Shown here in pieces: positions 1-8,594 of a DNA stretch of 64,000 bases (within the stretch, counting starts at the first letter, position 1; every line of letters begins with the position of its first letter). Location of the stretch: assembly GCF_042427585.1 (NCBI RefSeq), contig NZ_JBHMFC010000105.1, positions 1-64,000 of the forward strand, given 5' to 3'. The notes under the pieces are model-generated. The model was not told the DNA's origin and did no database searches. It was given only the letters and a program-made list of their open reading frames with translations. The DNA comes from Pseudalgibacter ostreae. GTDB lineage: Bacteria; Bacteroidota; Bacteroidia; Flavobacteriales; Flavobacteriaceae. The position numbers and the translations under genes were made by a program.

Positions 1-2
1 AG

Positions 3-569
3 TATTTATTGTTTACTCAAGGCGAAAAACCAAAAGGTAGAATAGTGAGTTTGAGTAAAGATTATTTACGTCCCATTGTTCGAGGAAAAGAGATAAAAGC
101 AGTGAAATTTGGAGCAAAAGTAAACAAGCTTCAAATTGATGGGATCAACTTTATTCAGAAAATAAGTTTTGATAATTTTAATGAAGGTACCCAGTTTAAA
201 AACACGATTTACAAAGCCCAAGGACTTACCGAAATAAAAGTAAAAATAGCCGGAGCAGATGCTATTTATGCCACTAACAAAAACAGGATTTTTGCTACAG
301 GTAACACGATACAAACCGATTTTAAACCTAAAGGAAAACCCTCAAAACATCATCATCAACAAAAGAAATTAAAAGCGATGATTACCAAAGAGCGCGCATC
401 GCGATTAGAAGGTAGTTTTGGAAAAGAAAAAGAACATTACCACCTAAAAAAAATTAAAGCAAAAACCAAAGCCACGGAAATACTTTGGATATTTTTTGGA
501 ATACACACGGCTAATTGCCTTGAAATTGGTAGAAGAATGCAACAGGGATCTTTAGAAAACGTAGCATAA
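3..569 (+). CDS. IS transposase, DDE type, C-terminal part (cut by window edge)
   Basis: This is the 3' part of an insertion-sequence transposase. The frame is open to the left edge of the window, so the apparent TTG start at position 9 is not real and the N-terminus lies outside. The segment ADAIYATNKNR (roughly the middle of the visible part) looks like the second catalytic Asp region, and RLEGSFGKEKEHY looks like the catalytic Glu region of IS4/IS5/IS1182-superfamily DDE transposases. The protein ends in ILWIFFGIHTANCLEIGRR, typical of the Bacteroidota members of this group. The exact IS family cannot be fixed without the 5' half and the left inverted repeat. The right end of the element probably lies in 570-640. 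No frameshift is visible here, so the element may be intact. Confidence 0.8.
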   Translation, partial: YLLFTQGEKPKGRIVSLSKDYLRPIVRGKEIKAVKFGAKVNKLQIDGINFIQKISFDNFNEGTQFKNTIYKAQGLTEIKVKIAGADAIYATNKNRIFATGNTIQTDFKPKGKPSKHHHQQKKLKAMITKERASRLEGSFGKEKEHYHLKKIKAKTKATEILWIFFGIHTANCLEIGRRMQQGSLENVA

Positions 570-650
570 ATTTTTAAAAAACCAATAAAAAACATAGGAT
601 AATTGTGCCCTATTATGAGTGAGTTTTAAAAAAAACTTAAAGACTATCAA

Positions 651-689
651 AAAAAGCAAAGAACCCACCTAATTCTTTGCTTTTTTTTT
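651..689 (+). terminator. Intrinsic terminator after the IS transposase
   Basis: A 13-bp perfect inverted repeat (651-663 with 673-685, AAAAAGCAAAGAA arm) with a 9-nt loop runs into a nine-T tract. It would stop transcription leaving the transposase. The A-rich left flank would also let it act on the other strand. Confidence 0.75.
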
Positions 690-730
690 ATTGTTATTAA
701 TCCATTAAGCCTTACTTCTGAAAGTGCCTA

Positions 731-757
731 AAAAATCCCGCATATAGCGGGATTTTT
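731..757 (-). terminator. Bidirectional terminator after glyA
   Basis: The arms AAAAATCCCGC and GCGGGATTTTT enclose a short AT loop about 22 bases past the glyA stop codon. The stem is GC-rich for this genome and has T tracts on both strands. Confidence 0.8.
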
Positions 758-778
758 GAACTTTAATATTCAATAAGC

Positions 779-2050
779 TTACACGAATAAAGGTTTCCCT
801 TTCATCATGGCATTCGATTTAATTTTTATAGCTTCTAATACGGCTTCATCTTCGAAATTACAAATAACCTCATCAATCAAGTCGACAATAGCAATCATAT
901 CAGCCTCTTTTAATCCTCTGGTTGTAACAGCAGATGTACCTAGTCTAATTCCTGAAGTAACAAAAGGGGATTTATCATCAAAAGGCACCATATTTTTATT
1001 TACGGTAATATCGGCTTTTACCAATGCTTGTTCTGCGTCTTTACCTGATAGGTTTTTGTTTCGCAAATCGATTAACATGCAATGATTGTCCGTACCACCA
1101 GAAATAATCTGATAATTTTTATCGGTTAAGGCTTTTGCCATGGCTTTTGCATTTTTCTGTACCTGTAATTGGTAGTGTAAAAAATCATCGGTTAAAGCTT
1201 CACCAAAGGCAATTGCTTTCGCCGCGATAATGTGCTCTAAAGGACCACCCTGATTTCCTGGGAAAACAGCAGAATCCAATAATGAAGACATCTTTCTTAA
1301 AGAACCATTTTTTAATTTCAGTCCAAAAGGATTATCAAAATCCTGCCCCATCATGATCATACCACCACGAGGGCCTCTTAAGGTCTTATGTGTCGTTGTT
1401 GTTACTATATGGCAATGTGGTAAAGGATCGTTTAAAATGCCTTTAGCTATAAGTCCCGCAGGGTGTGAAATATCGGCCATCAATATTGCTCCTACGCTAT
1501 CTGCGATAACCCTAAAACGTTCAAAATCTAAATCTCGCGAATATGCCGAAGCTCCTGCAATAATCATTTTTGGTTGTTCTTTGGTTGCAATTTCTTGAAT
1601 CTTATCGTAATTTAAAACACCTGTTTCTTGTTCTACACCGTAAAATACAGGATCATAAAGTTTACCTGAAAAATTTACTGGCGACCCATGGGTTAAATGT
1701 CCTCCATGTGATAAATCAAAACCTAAAATTTTGTCTCCTGGTGTTAAGCAAGCATGGTATACCGCAGTATTGGCCTGACTCCCAGAATGGGGCTGAACAT
1801 TCACATATTCGGCACCAAACAAAGCTTTTGCTCTATCGATGGCAATTTGCTCCACCTCATCTACTATCTCACAACCGCCGTAATAGCGTTTTCCGGGGTA
1901 GCCTTCAGCATATTTATTGGTTAAAACAGAACCTGCAGCTTCCATAACTTGGTCGCTTACAAAATTCTCTGAAGCAATCAATTCAATACCGTTTAATTGG
2001 CGTTCTTTTTCTGCTTCAATAAGTTCAAAAATTTGTTCGTCGCGTTGCAT
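779..2050 (-). CDS. glyA: Serine hydroxymethyltransferase
   Basis: Cytosolic PLP enzyme that interconverts serine and glycine while charging tetrahydrofolate with a one-carbon unit. The 423-residue length fits the family. The PLP-lysine motif TTTTHKTLRGPRGG lies at about residues 217-230 (Lys222), SGSQAN at 89-94 and ADISHPAGL at 192-200. The frame extends further upstream to 2089, but the start at 2050 (MQRDEQIFELI) is preferred because it matches the family N-terminus and because a -7 promoter element (TATTTTTG, minus strand) lies at 2078-2085, inside the longer version. The gene is probably monocistronic: the next gene upstream ends 239 bp away and a terminator follows the stop. Confidence 0.97.
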   Translation of the reverse strand: MQRDEQIFELIEAEKERQLNGIELIASENFVSDQVMEAAGSVLTNKYAEGYPGKRYYGGCEIVDEVEQIAIDRAKALFGAEYVNVQPHSGSQANTAVYHACLTPGDKILGFDLSHGGHLTHGSPVNFSGKLYDPVFYGVEQETGVLNYDKIQEIATKEQPKMIIAGASAYSRDLDFERFRVIADSVGAILMADISHPAGLIAKGILNDPLPHCHIVTTTTHKTLRGPRGGMIMMGQDFDNPFGLKLKNGSLRKMSSLLDSAVFPGNQGGPLEHIIAAKAIAFGEALTDDFLHYQLQVQKNAKAMAKALTDKNYQIISGGTDNHCMLIDLRNKNLSGKDAEQALVKADITVNKNMVPFDDKSPFVTSGIRLGTSAVTTRGLKEADMIAIVDLIDEVICNFEDEAVLEAIKIKSNAMMKGKPLFV

Positions 2051-2289
2051 AACTATATATTCTGGATTAAGATTTGGCAAAAATAACAAATAGATTAGTT
2101 ATTTGCACCATAAAAATAATATTTAGCCAGAAGTTTTACACGGTTTATAAACTATTTTCAAAAATAAAGTACAAGACTCTTCTTTTAAGTTTGTTCAATA
2201 TTTCTTACTTAGCTTATCCTCTATCAAGTTATAACATAATTTACCCTTTGTTTAACCTAACCCAATAATTTCATGTATTAAGCATCAAA

Positions 2290-3426
2290 TCAACGTTTTC
2301 TTTGGCTGCGTATCTCTTCTTCTATTCTTATATTATCAATACGCTTTAAAACATTATTGGCCATATCTTTATACTTTTTTTCATTATCCACATCTCCCAA
2401 CTTTTTATAAACTTCTGCAACCCCTTTTAACGAAGGCATATGCATCACATTAATATTGAGGCATATTATATATTGATGGATAGCTTCCTTAAAAAAGCCT
2501 TTTTCAAAAAGTTGTTGAGCTAAAGCATAATGATTTTCAATGTCTTGTATTTTAGACTCTAGATCTAATGCCACGACATCTTCATTTTTTAAAGTAATGA
2601 ACGAGCAGGGCACTTTTCTTACCACCTTTTCCGTAACGCTGCCCATTAAGATTTTACTAATACCAGACCTTCCTGTAGTACCCATAATTAGTAAATCTGA
2701 GTTGTTTTTCTCTATAGCATTCAGTATGATTTCAGAAGGATTCCCTCCCGCTATTTGCTTTTCTACATCAAGATCGATTAAATTGAATCCTTTTAAAAAT
2801 GAGTTAAACGTTTCCTTAAGCTCTAAGTGCCTTAATTGGTTTATTTCGGATGGATCAAGATTCGAAAACGTCTGTGAAAAAGTGGAATACACACTCATAA
2901 TAACAAGCTTCGCATTAAACATTCGAGACATTATAATGGCGCTATGCAAGGCTCGACTGGATTCTTTAGAGAAATCTACAGGGCATAAGATACTTTTAAC
3001 ATCTACAATTTGGTCGCTTTTTACAACAAATACGGGTGCATTGCTTTTTCTGATAATTTTTTCTGCGTTGCTGCCCAATTGAAAGGCATCATCTTTTAGT
3101 TTGTTACCAGAACCAACGATTATTAAATTGGCATGTAGTTGATCTGAAGCATTAATGATTTTATCAGAATAGTTGCCGTGTTCTAAAATTGAGGGGGCTA
3201 CTTCAACACCTTCAGCAGTTAATCTATCAGTAACTTCTTTTAGTTTTGTGGTTGCCGCTTTCTCAACCAACAGGCTTACTTTTTCATTATTAATATCATC
3301 GGGCAAAACATGGACAATTGTAACCTTAGACTTAAATGTTTTAGCAAAATTTATGGCATTTTTTAAAACATTTTCTGAAGACTCCGTAAAGTCGATGGCA
3401 ACCAAGATGTTTTTTATTAATTTCAT
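2290..3426 (-). CDS. Tandem universal stress protein with C-terminal TPR-like tail
   Basis: Contains two consecutive UspA domains (about residues 1-140 and 145-280), both starting with the ILVAIDF / ILCPVDF type strand. The second carries a full ATP-binding signature, G-x2-G-x9-GS, within MGTTGRSGISKILMGS; the first has the related GSGNK...LGS. A C-terminal helical segment (about 290-365, ALAQQLFEKGFFKEAIHQY and a matching repeat) looks like one or two TPR units, which suggests a protein-protein contact added to the stress domains. It lies downstream of dps on the same strand, 76 bp away, with its own promoter-like element. The family protects cells during stress or starvation; the precise target is unknown. 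Confidence 0.88.
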   Translation of the reverse strand: MKLIKNILVAIDFTESSENVLKNAINFAKTFKSKVTIVHVLPDDINNEKVSLLVEKAATTKLKEVTDRLTAEGVEVAPSILEHGNYSDKIINASDQLHANLIIVGSGNKLKDDAFQLGSNAEKIIRKSNAPVFVVKSDQIVDVKSILCPVDFSKESSRALHSAIIMSRMFNAKLVIMSVYSTFSQTFSNLDPSEINQLRHLELKETFNSFLKGFNLIDLDVEKQIAGGNPSEIILNAIEKNNSDLLIMGTTGRSGISKILMGSVTEKVVRKVPCSFITLKNEDVVALDLESKIQDIENHYALAQQLFEKGFFKEAIHQYIICLNINVMHMPSLKGVAEVYKKLGDVDNEKKYKDMANNVLKRIDNIRIEEEIRSQRKR

Positions 3427-3477
3427 GATCTGTCAATTTATTTGTTTTACAATCTGATATTTTTTTTCATTAAAGAC

Positions 3478-3511
3478 CAAACATAGATGTTCAATTTAAG
3501 GATTATCTCAA
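3478..3511 (-). promoter_or_regulatory. Promoter of the universal stress protein gene
   Basis: On the minus strand, TATGTTTG (3478-3485) matches the Bacteroidota -7 element TAnnTTTG. A TTG (3509-3511) lies 23 bp further upstream and overlaps the last codons of dps. This would allow transcription of the stress gene independently of dps. Confidence 0.5.
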
Positions 3512-3970
3512 ATAAGAGTTCAGCATCCAAAGCGTTTTTTCTGTTTCAGAAATATAATCGCTCATTAAGCTTACTGTACCTTCATCATCAGCATCTGCTG
3601 CAAGCGATAGTATCAAACGTTCTTTTCTAATTAAAGTAGAGAAGTTTTTTACAACAATTTCTACACATTTTTTCCCATCAATAATGTTCTTTTCTTCAAC
3701 AATTTCGGTCGTTTTAAGATAATCGGTATACGTATGCAACGGCTCTCCTTCCAAAGTTAAAATACGTTCTGCAATTTCATCAATTTTTGAAAAAGCGTCG
3801 TTATATAGTTCCTCAAACTTATTGTGGAGTTCAAAAAAATTCTCACCTTTAATATTCCAATGGAACCCTCTTAAGTTTTGATAAAAAATTTCATAATCTG
3901 CCAATAAGATATTTAACTCAATAACTAATTTTTTAGATTTTTCTCTGTCTATTCCTACTAAATTTTTCAT
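3503..3970 (-). CDS. dps: Dps-family ferritin-like DNA-protection protein
   Basis: At 155 residues it has the size of Dps, the dodecameric mini-ferritin that oxidises Fe(II) with peroxide, stores iron and shields DNA. The ferroxidase signature is visible: GFHWNIKGENFFELHNKFEELY (about residues 38-60), followed by DEIAERILTLEG with the Asp/Glu ligands. It is the first gene of a dps-usp stress pair. Its promoter region holds a -7 box and a palindromic Crp/Fnr-like site (separate entries), which suggests control by a redox, oxygen or metabolic regulator rather than constitutive expression. Confidence 0.93.
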   Translation of the reverse strand: MKNLVGIDREKSKKLVIELNILLADYEIFYQNLRGFHWNIKGENFFELHNKFEELYNDAFSKIDEIAERILTLEGEPLHTYTDYLKTTEIVEEKNIIDGKKCVEIVVKNFSTLIRKERLILSLAADADDEGTVSLMSDYISETEKTLWMLNSYLR

Positions 3971-3990
3971 GCCTTTTAATTATTTTATAC

Positions 3991-3998
3991 CAAACATA
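3991..3998 (-). promoter_or_regulatory. -7 promoter element of dps
   Basis: TATGTTTG on the minus strand matches TAnnTTTG and lies 21-28 bases before the dps start codon. There is no TTG at the -33 position, which fits a promoter needing an activator bound at 4020-4035. Confidence 0.5.
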
Positions 3999-4019
3999 CG
4001 TGTATTTTTTGTGTTTACA

Positions 4020-4035
4020 GGTGATATATATCATA
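4020..4035. promoter_or_regulatory. Candidate Crp/Fnr-family operator upstream of dps
   Basis: A perfect palindrome, TGATATATATCA (4022-4033), matches the core TGAT-N4-ATCA of the Fnr site. Its centre is 33 bp upstream of the centre of the dps -7 box, so close to position -40, where class II activators of this family bind. A similar site with the same geometry precedes the aldehyde dehydrogenase gene. AT-rich sequence makes chance palindromes more likely, so confidence is moderate. Confidence 0.4.
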
Positions 4036-4239
4036 TATTTATTAAGAAGTTAACGAAAAACAGGAGAAATATCGTACCATTCAAAATATTTAATATTTTT
4101 TTATGATTTTCTCATGTACTCTTCGTGTTCAAAACCAATAATATGCTGTTTTTTATTTAATCTTTAAAAATTTTATTAATTTAAAACCTTAATAAACAAA
4201 CGCTTAAAAGAAACCATTTCCTCTGGTTGCCACTAATAC

Positions 4240-4264
4240 AAAACCCCAGCATCGCCAGGGTTTT
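4240..4264 (-). terminator. Terminator of the aldehyde dehydrogenase gene
   Basis: Arms AAAACCC and GGGTTTT (4240-4246 with 4258-4264), with a partly pairing centre, lie 36 bp beyond the stop codon of the minus-strand gene. T runs follow on both sides. Confidence 0.55.
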
Positions 4265-4299
4265 CATTTTTTTACTTGTCTTTTACTTCTGTCTGTTTA

Positions 4300-5802
4300 T
4301 TAAAAGAATCCCATAGGTCTTTTATCGTAAGAAATCAACATATTTTTAACAACACGGTAATGATCTAACGCCATTTTATGGTTTTCTCGACCAAACCCCG
4401 ATTCTTTTACACCACCAAATGGTGCGTGAGCAGGATAGGTGTTATACTGATTAACCCAGACCCTACCAGCATGAATGGCGCGAGGTACCTGAAATAATTC
4501 GTGAGCATCACGAGACCAAACACCAGCACCCAAACCATAAGGAGTATCGTTTGCAATTTCAATGGCTTCTTCTGTAGAGCTAAATGTTGTTAAAGCTGCC
4601 ACTGGCCCAAAAATCTCTTCTTGGAACACACGCATTTTATTATTACCCTTTAACACGGTTGGCTGGATGTAATATCCTTCAGAAAGGTCACCTTCATAAT
4701 TTCCGGCTCCACCACCAGACAGCACTTCGGCCCCTTCTTCTTTACCAATGTTAATGTAGTTAAGAATCTTATCGAACTGTGGTTTGGAAACCTGAGAACC
4801 AATCATTGTTTCTGGATCTAAAGGATTTCCTTTTACAACTAATTTTAAGCGCTCTTGCATCTTTTCAATAAAGAGATCTGCAATAGCTTCGTGCACTAAA
4901 ATACGAGATGGTGTTGTACATATTTCACCTTGGTTAAGTGCGAACATTAACGCACCTTCAACAGCTTTGTTAAAAAAATCATCGTCGTGATCTGCAACAG
5001 AAGGAAAGAATATATTTGGAGATTTCCCACCTAGCTCCATCGTTACAGGAATAATATTTTCAGCTGCATTATGGTACACTTTACGACCTGTTTCTGTAGA
5101 ACCCGTGAATGAAAGTTTAGCAATACGTGTAGACGTTGCCAAAGCCTGTCCGGCCTCTGCACCAAAACCAGTGACTATATTTAATACACCCGCAGGTAAA
5201 ATATCGCCAATAAGTTCCATTAGCGCCATAACACTTGTAGGCGTTTGTTCTGCTGGTTTTACCACAGCTGTACAGCCTGCTGCTAATGCTGGAGCAATTT
5301 TCCAAGCCAACATTAACATGGGGAAATTCCAAGGGATAATTTCACCAACAACACCTATGGGCTCATTTAATACAATACTCAGTGTGTTTTTGTCGTGCTC
5401 TGAAATTGTTCCTTCATCTGCACGGATAACTCCTGCAAAATAACGGAAGTGATCAATACAATAAGGGATATCTGCTGCACGCGCCTCACGAATGGGTTTC
5501 CCATTATCAATGGTCTCTAACGTAGCTAAGTACTCCAGATTATCTTCCATTACCTGAGCTATCTTTAATAACGCATTACTACGCTCGGTTACTGAAGACC
5601 TGCTCCAAGTTGGAAATGCGTTGTGAGCTGCATCAAGGGCAAGATCGATATCTTCTTGAGTTGAACGCGCTGCTTGAGTAAACACTTTACCATCTACCGG
5701 AGATATGTTATCAAAGTACTGGCCTTTTACAGGAGCTACAAATTTACCTCCAATAAAATTCCCATACCGTTGTTTGAATTCGGGTTTTGTTACATTTGCC
5801 AT
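4300..5802 (-). CDS. NAD(P)-dependent aldehyde dehydrogenase, AldB/ExaC-like
   Basis: A 500-residue cytosolic enzyme that oxidises aldehydes to acids. The catalytic Cys295 sits in NQGEICTTPSR, the general-base Glu256 in MELGGKSPN, the oxyanion Asn159 in PWNFP, and the cofactor-loop FTGSTETGR at 232-240. The C-terminus (ENHKMALDHYRVVKNML, then a short tail) resembles the acetaldehyde/lactaldehyde dehydrogenases AldB and ExaC. The substrate cannot be fixed from sequence. The gene stands alone, divergent from a dicarboxylate symporter, with a long upstream region that holds a -7 element (5867-5874) and a Crp/Fnr-like site (5900-5913). Regulation by a member of that family is an inference. Confidence 0.93.
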   Translation of the reverse strand: MANVTKPEFKQRYGNFIGGKFVAPVKGQYFDNISPVDGKVFTQAARSTQEDIDLALDAAHNAFPTWSRSSVTERSNALLKIAQVMEDNLEYLATLETIDNGKPIREARAADIPYCIDHFRYFAGVIRADEGTISEHDKNTLSIVLNEPIGVVGEIIPWNFPMLMLAWKIAPALAAGCTAVVKPAEQTPTSVMALMELIGDILPAGVLNIVTGFGAEAGQALATSTRIAKLSFTGSTETGRKVYHNAAENIIPVTMELGGKSPNIFFPSVADHDDDFFNKAVEGALMFALNQGEICTTPSRILVHEAIADLFIEKMQERLKLVVKGNPLDPETMIGSQVSKPQFDKILNYINIGKEEGAEVLSGGGAGNYEGDLSEGYYIQPTVLKGNNKMRVFQEEIFGPVAALTTFSSTEEAIEIANDTPYGLGAGVWSRDAHELFQVPRAIHAGRVWVNQYNTYPAHAPFGGVKESGFGRENHKMALDHYRVVKNMLISYDKRPMGFF

Positions 5803-5866
5803 AGTTATCTATTCTTTTAAATTATTAAATGCTACTTGCTAGAACAAGTGCCTATTAATTACTCTA

Positions 5867-5874
5867 CAAATTTA
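5867..5874 (-). promoter_or_regulatory. -7 promoter element of the aldehyde dehydrogenase gene
   Basis: TAAATTTG on the minus strand matches TAnnTTTG, 65-72 bp before the start codon. No TTG is seen at the -33 distance. Confidence 0.45.
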
Positions 5875-5899
5875 CGTTGGCATATCAGTTTTCTATTTA

Positions 5900-5913
5900 T
5901 TGATATAGGTCAA
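5900..5913. promoter_or_regulatory. Candidate Crp/Fnr-family operator upstream of the aldehyde dehydrogenase
   Basis: Read on the minus strand, TTGAC-CTAT-ATCAA is nearly identical to the Fnr consensus TTGAT-N4-ATCAA. Its centre lies 36 bp upstream of the centre of the -7 box, near -43, a class II activator position. Confidence 0.5.
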
Positions 5914-6240
5914 TAACTTATGAAATCAGTTCAATATGATACTTTAAAAAAAACACACCAGACGCTTATTACTAACATACAGCATGTTATGTGTTTTTAT
6001 TTTTATTCAACACACGTATTGGTCCTATTAAATATTCTTCAACACAACACTGAAGTTTACTAAGCGTTAGAGTCCGTATCTAACCTTCTACCCTCTTTTA
6101 TAAAATTAGGGCTTGTTTAAATCGAGTATCATGAAAAAAAACACCAGAAAAGAGACTTTATCCATATTGGCTGTATCTTAGCAGTCTTAAAATCAATCTT
6201 TACAAAAAAACCTCCTGTCGTTTAAGAATTAACATATATC
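5914..6240. other. Intergenic region before the symporter gene
   Basis: Non-coding by inspection; AT-rich, with only a 16-codon open frame at 6131. No riboswitch, repeat or clear TAnnTTTG promoter for the following symporter was found. Confidence 0.4.
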
Positions 6241-7416
6241 ATGAAGCAACTGTTTTCGAATTTACTATTTAAAGTTTTTCTTGCCATAGTTTTAGGTGTT
6301 GTTTTCGGACTCTATTTACCTGTAGCTGCAAACCGAATATTCATTACTTTTAATGCGTTTTTCGGACAATTTTTAAACTTCTCCATTCCATTAATAATAA
6401 TGGGATTAATTATGCCAGCCATTTCTGGCTTAGGCAAAGATGCAGGAAGACTATTATTGTTTACCGCTGCAATAGCCTATAGTTCTACTCTTTTTTCGGG
6501 GTTTATGACCTATTTTACAACGTCTAATATTTTTCCACAGTTGCTAGAAACTCACATAAACCACACCCCACCAATTAGTGATTCCAATTCTGAAATAACG
6601 CCATATTTTAGTATCGGCATTCCACCTATATTAGATGTTATGAGCGCATTGGTATTAGCATTTGTTATTGGTTTAGGTCTCTCTTATCAAGAGAAGTCAG
6701 CTTTAAAATTGGTGGTTAAGGATTTTGAAAAGATTATTATGCAACTAATAGAAAAGGTTATTATACCCCTCTTACCTCTTTTCATTTTGGGCATATTTGT
6801 AAACATGTCTTTAACGGGTCAGGTATTTTCAATTCTTTCGGTATTTATAAGCATTATTGGAGTTATATTCGTGTTGCACATTTTATTATTAGTGTTACAA
6901 TACACTATTGCAGGAGCCCTTACAAAGAAAAACCCTATAAAACTATTGGCCACCATGATGCCTGCTTACTTTACGGCCTTAGGGACCCAATCATCTGCTG
7001 CCACTATTCCAGTTACTTTAGAACAAACTTTAAAAAATGGAGTTTCAGAAAAAATCGCAGGCTTTGTAATTCCACTGTGTGCTACCATTCATTTATCTGG
7101 AAGCATCATGAAAATTACAGCTTGCGCTATGGCTTTAATGATTTTGCATGGACTCCCTTTTAATTTCACTCTTTTTGCTGGGTTTATTTTCGTATTAGGA
7201 ATCGCCATGATTGCAGCACCAGGAGTTCCTGGAGGCGCGATTATGGCCGCTGTAGGGATTTTACAGTCTATGCTGGGGTTTAATGAAGAGATGATAGGCT
7301 TAATGATAGCTCTGTATATTGCCATGGATAGTTTTGGAACGGCATGCAATGTTACTGGAGATGGAGCTATTTCTTTAGTGGTGAATAAAATCACCAAAAC
7401 GAAATCGACTCCTTAA
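6241..7416 (+). CDS. Dicarboxylate/amino acid:cation symporter (DAACS family)
   Basis: A 391-residue inner-membrane secondary transporter of the GltP/DctA type that couples uptake of acidic amino acids or C4-dicarboxylates to Na+ or H+. Hallmarks are the re-entrant loop region QSSAATIPVTLEQ (about 256-268, equivalent to the serine-rich motif of GltPh), PGVPGGAIMAAVG (about 324-336) and the C-terminal substrate/cation motif MDSFGTACNVTGDG (about 362-375). Eight transmembrane segments plus two hairpins are expected. It is convergent with an AraC regulator gene and divergent from the aldehyde dehydrogenase. The protein is slightly shorter than GltP but shows no break. Confidence 0.9.
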   Translation: MKQLFSNLLFKVFLAIVLGVVFGLYLPVAANRIFITFNAFFGQFLNFSIPLIIMGLIMPAISGLGKDAGRLLLFTAAIAYSSTLFSGFMTYFTTSNIFPQLLETHINHTPPISDSNSEITPYFSIGIPPILDVMSALVLAFVIGLGLSYQEKSALKLVVKDFEKIIMQLIEKVIIPLLPLFILGIFVNMSLTGQVFSILSVFISIIGVIFVLHILLLVLQYTIAGALTKKNPIKLLATMMPAYFTALGTQSSAATIPVTLEQTLKNGVSEKIAGFVIPLCATIHLSGSIMKITACAMALMILHGLPFNFTLFAGFIFVLGIAMIAAPGVPGGAIMAAVGILQSMLGFNEEMIGLMIALYIAMDSFGTACNVTGDGAISLVVNKITKTKSTP

Positions 7417-7530
7417 ACATTAAATTATAATACAGGAGCTTCAAGTATTATCTTGTATCCTTAGCTCTAGCCAGAGTAGATTTCTTTTACAGATTGGTAA
7501 TGGGGATTGCTTTTTATTAACAACTAAAGG

Positions 7531-8370
7531 TTAATTGGAAATATCCGTAGGGCTTATTCCGAATTTATTCTTAAAAGCTATACTAAAGTTAGACAGGTTG
7601 TTGTAACCTACATCCAAATAAATATCAGACGCTTTCAATTCGCCCGCTTGCAACAATTCTTTAGCTTTCTGCAAGCGTTTATCCTGAAGCCATTTTCCAG
7701 GAGGCTCCTGATATTCATTTGTAAAATGACGCTTAAAAGTCGATAAACTCATATTGCATAAAAAGGCTATTTCTTCTAATTTTAGATTAGAATGTACATG
7801 GCTTTCTATAGTATTTTTAAATGGTGAAACTTCTTTTGAAATTAATGAATGCAAATAATACTCGAAATTAGAGCCATATTTATTTAGTAAATACAGCATG
7901 ATTTCTTCGAATTTTAATCCTAAAAGGGCCTCGCTAAAATGCTGATCTATAAAAGTATCGGAAGATAATGAACTTATAAAAGCAGCAAGATAATCATCGT
8001 TTTCTATCACAAAACAAGGCATTCCATCTTGATGTGGTTTTACACTATTGGTGTATTTACTTAAAAAACCAATCAGCTTCTCTTCAGAAAAAAATAAGAG
8101 CTTACAATAGTAAATGGCTTCCGTATCTAATAACTCTGTCCAAAGCCAATTCCCTTTTTTAAGAAGTAAGGATTGGTCTTTATTTACAGCAACTGATGTA
8201 CCCGCAAAATGCACTTGTTTTTTACCAACTTGTAAAAAACTGAACATATTCATCCCTAATTTGACCTTGCTTTTCACAACATCACTGGTCATTTTAAAAT
8301 CATAAACAAATAAATCGGGATGCTTTTCTTGGTCTTTTATAAAATTTTCTGGTATGTTCTCTATAGCCAT
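7531..8370 (-). CDS. AraC-family transcriptional regulator
   Basis: A 279-residue regulator. The C-terminal 100 residues carry two helix-turn-helix motifs: LEEIAFLCNMSLSTFKRHF, then ASDIYLDVGYNNLSNFSIAFKNKFGISP, the classic AraC/XylS signature. The N-terminal half (residues 1-165) looks like a beta-rich sensing domain of the ExsA/cupin-like type; no ligand can be assigned. Target genes are unknown. Its neighbours, the convergent symporter and the fluoride transporter downstream, are not obvious targets. Confidence 0.88.
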   Translation of the reverse strand: MAIENIPENFIKDQEKHPDLFVYDFKMTSDVVKSKVKLGMNMFSFLQVGKKQVHFAGTSVAVNKDQSLLLKKGNWLWTELLDTEAIYYCKLLFFSEEKLIGFLSKYTNSVKPHQDGMPCFVIENDDYLAAFISSLSSDTFIDQHFSEALLGLKFEEIMLYLLNKYGSNFEYYLHSLISKEVSPFKNTIESHVHSNLKLEEIAFLCNMSLSTFKRHFTNEYQEPPGKWLQDKRLQKAKELLQAGELKASDIYLDVGYNNLSNFSIAFKNKFGISPTDISN

Positions 8371-8594
8371 TTCGCTTTGTATTGAGTGGCTGATATATAC
8401 ATATGGCTTTATCGGAACTATGATGTTTATTTAAAGGAGAACAATGTTAACTCCCCTCCTAATACCAAAGCAACACCATTTACAGGTATGCTATAAAACA
8501 GCTAAAATATTATTTTATTAAAACTTCGTGTTAAACCATTAAGATTTTAACCTCTTGCAACACGTTTTTATATTCGACAAGAGATCCGTTACTT

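Noticed and set aside
2074..2268. 64-codon plus-strand frame upstream of glyA
   Set aside because: Rich in Ile, Leu, Phe and Tyr from AT-rich DNA, no recognisable motif, and it overlaps the glyA promoter.
7089..7397. 102-codon minus-strand frame inside the dicarboxylate symporter
   Set aside because: Antisense shadow of a strongly supported membrane-protein gene; many such shadows occur in this window.
8440..8520. AAAGGAG followed by an ATG and a 25-codon frame
   Set aside because: Shine-Dalgarno-like sequence is not a reliable signal in this phylum and the peptide is uninformative.
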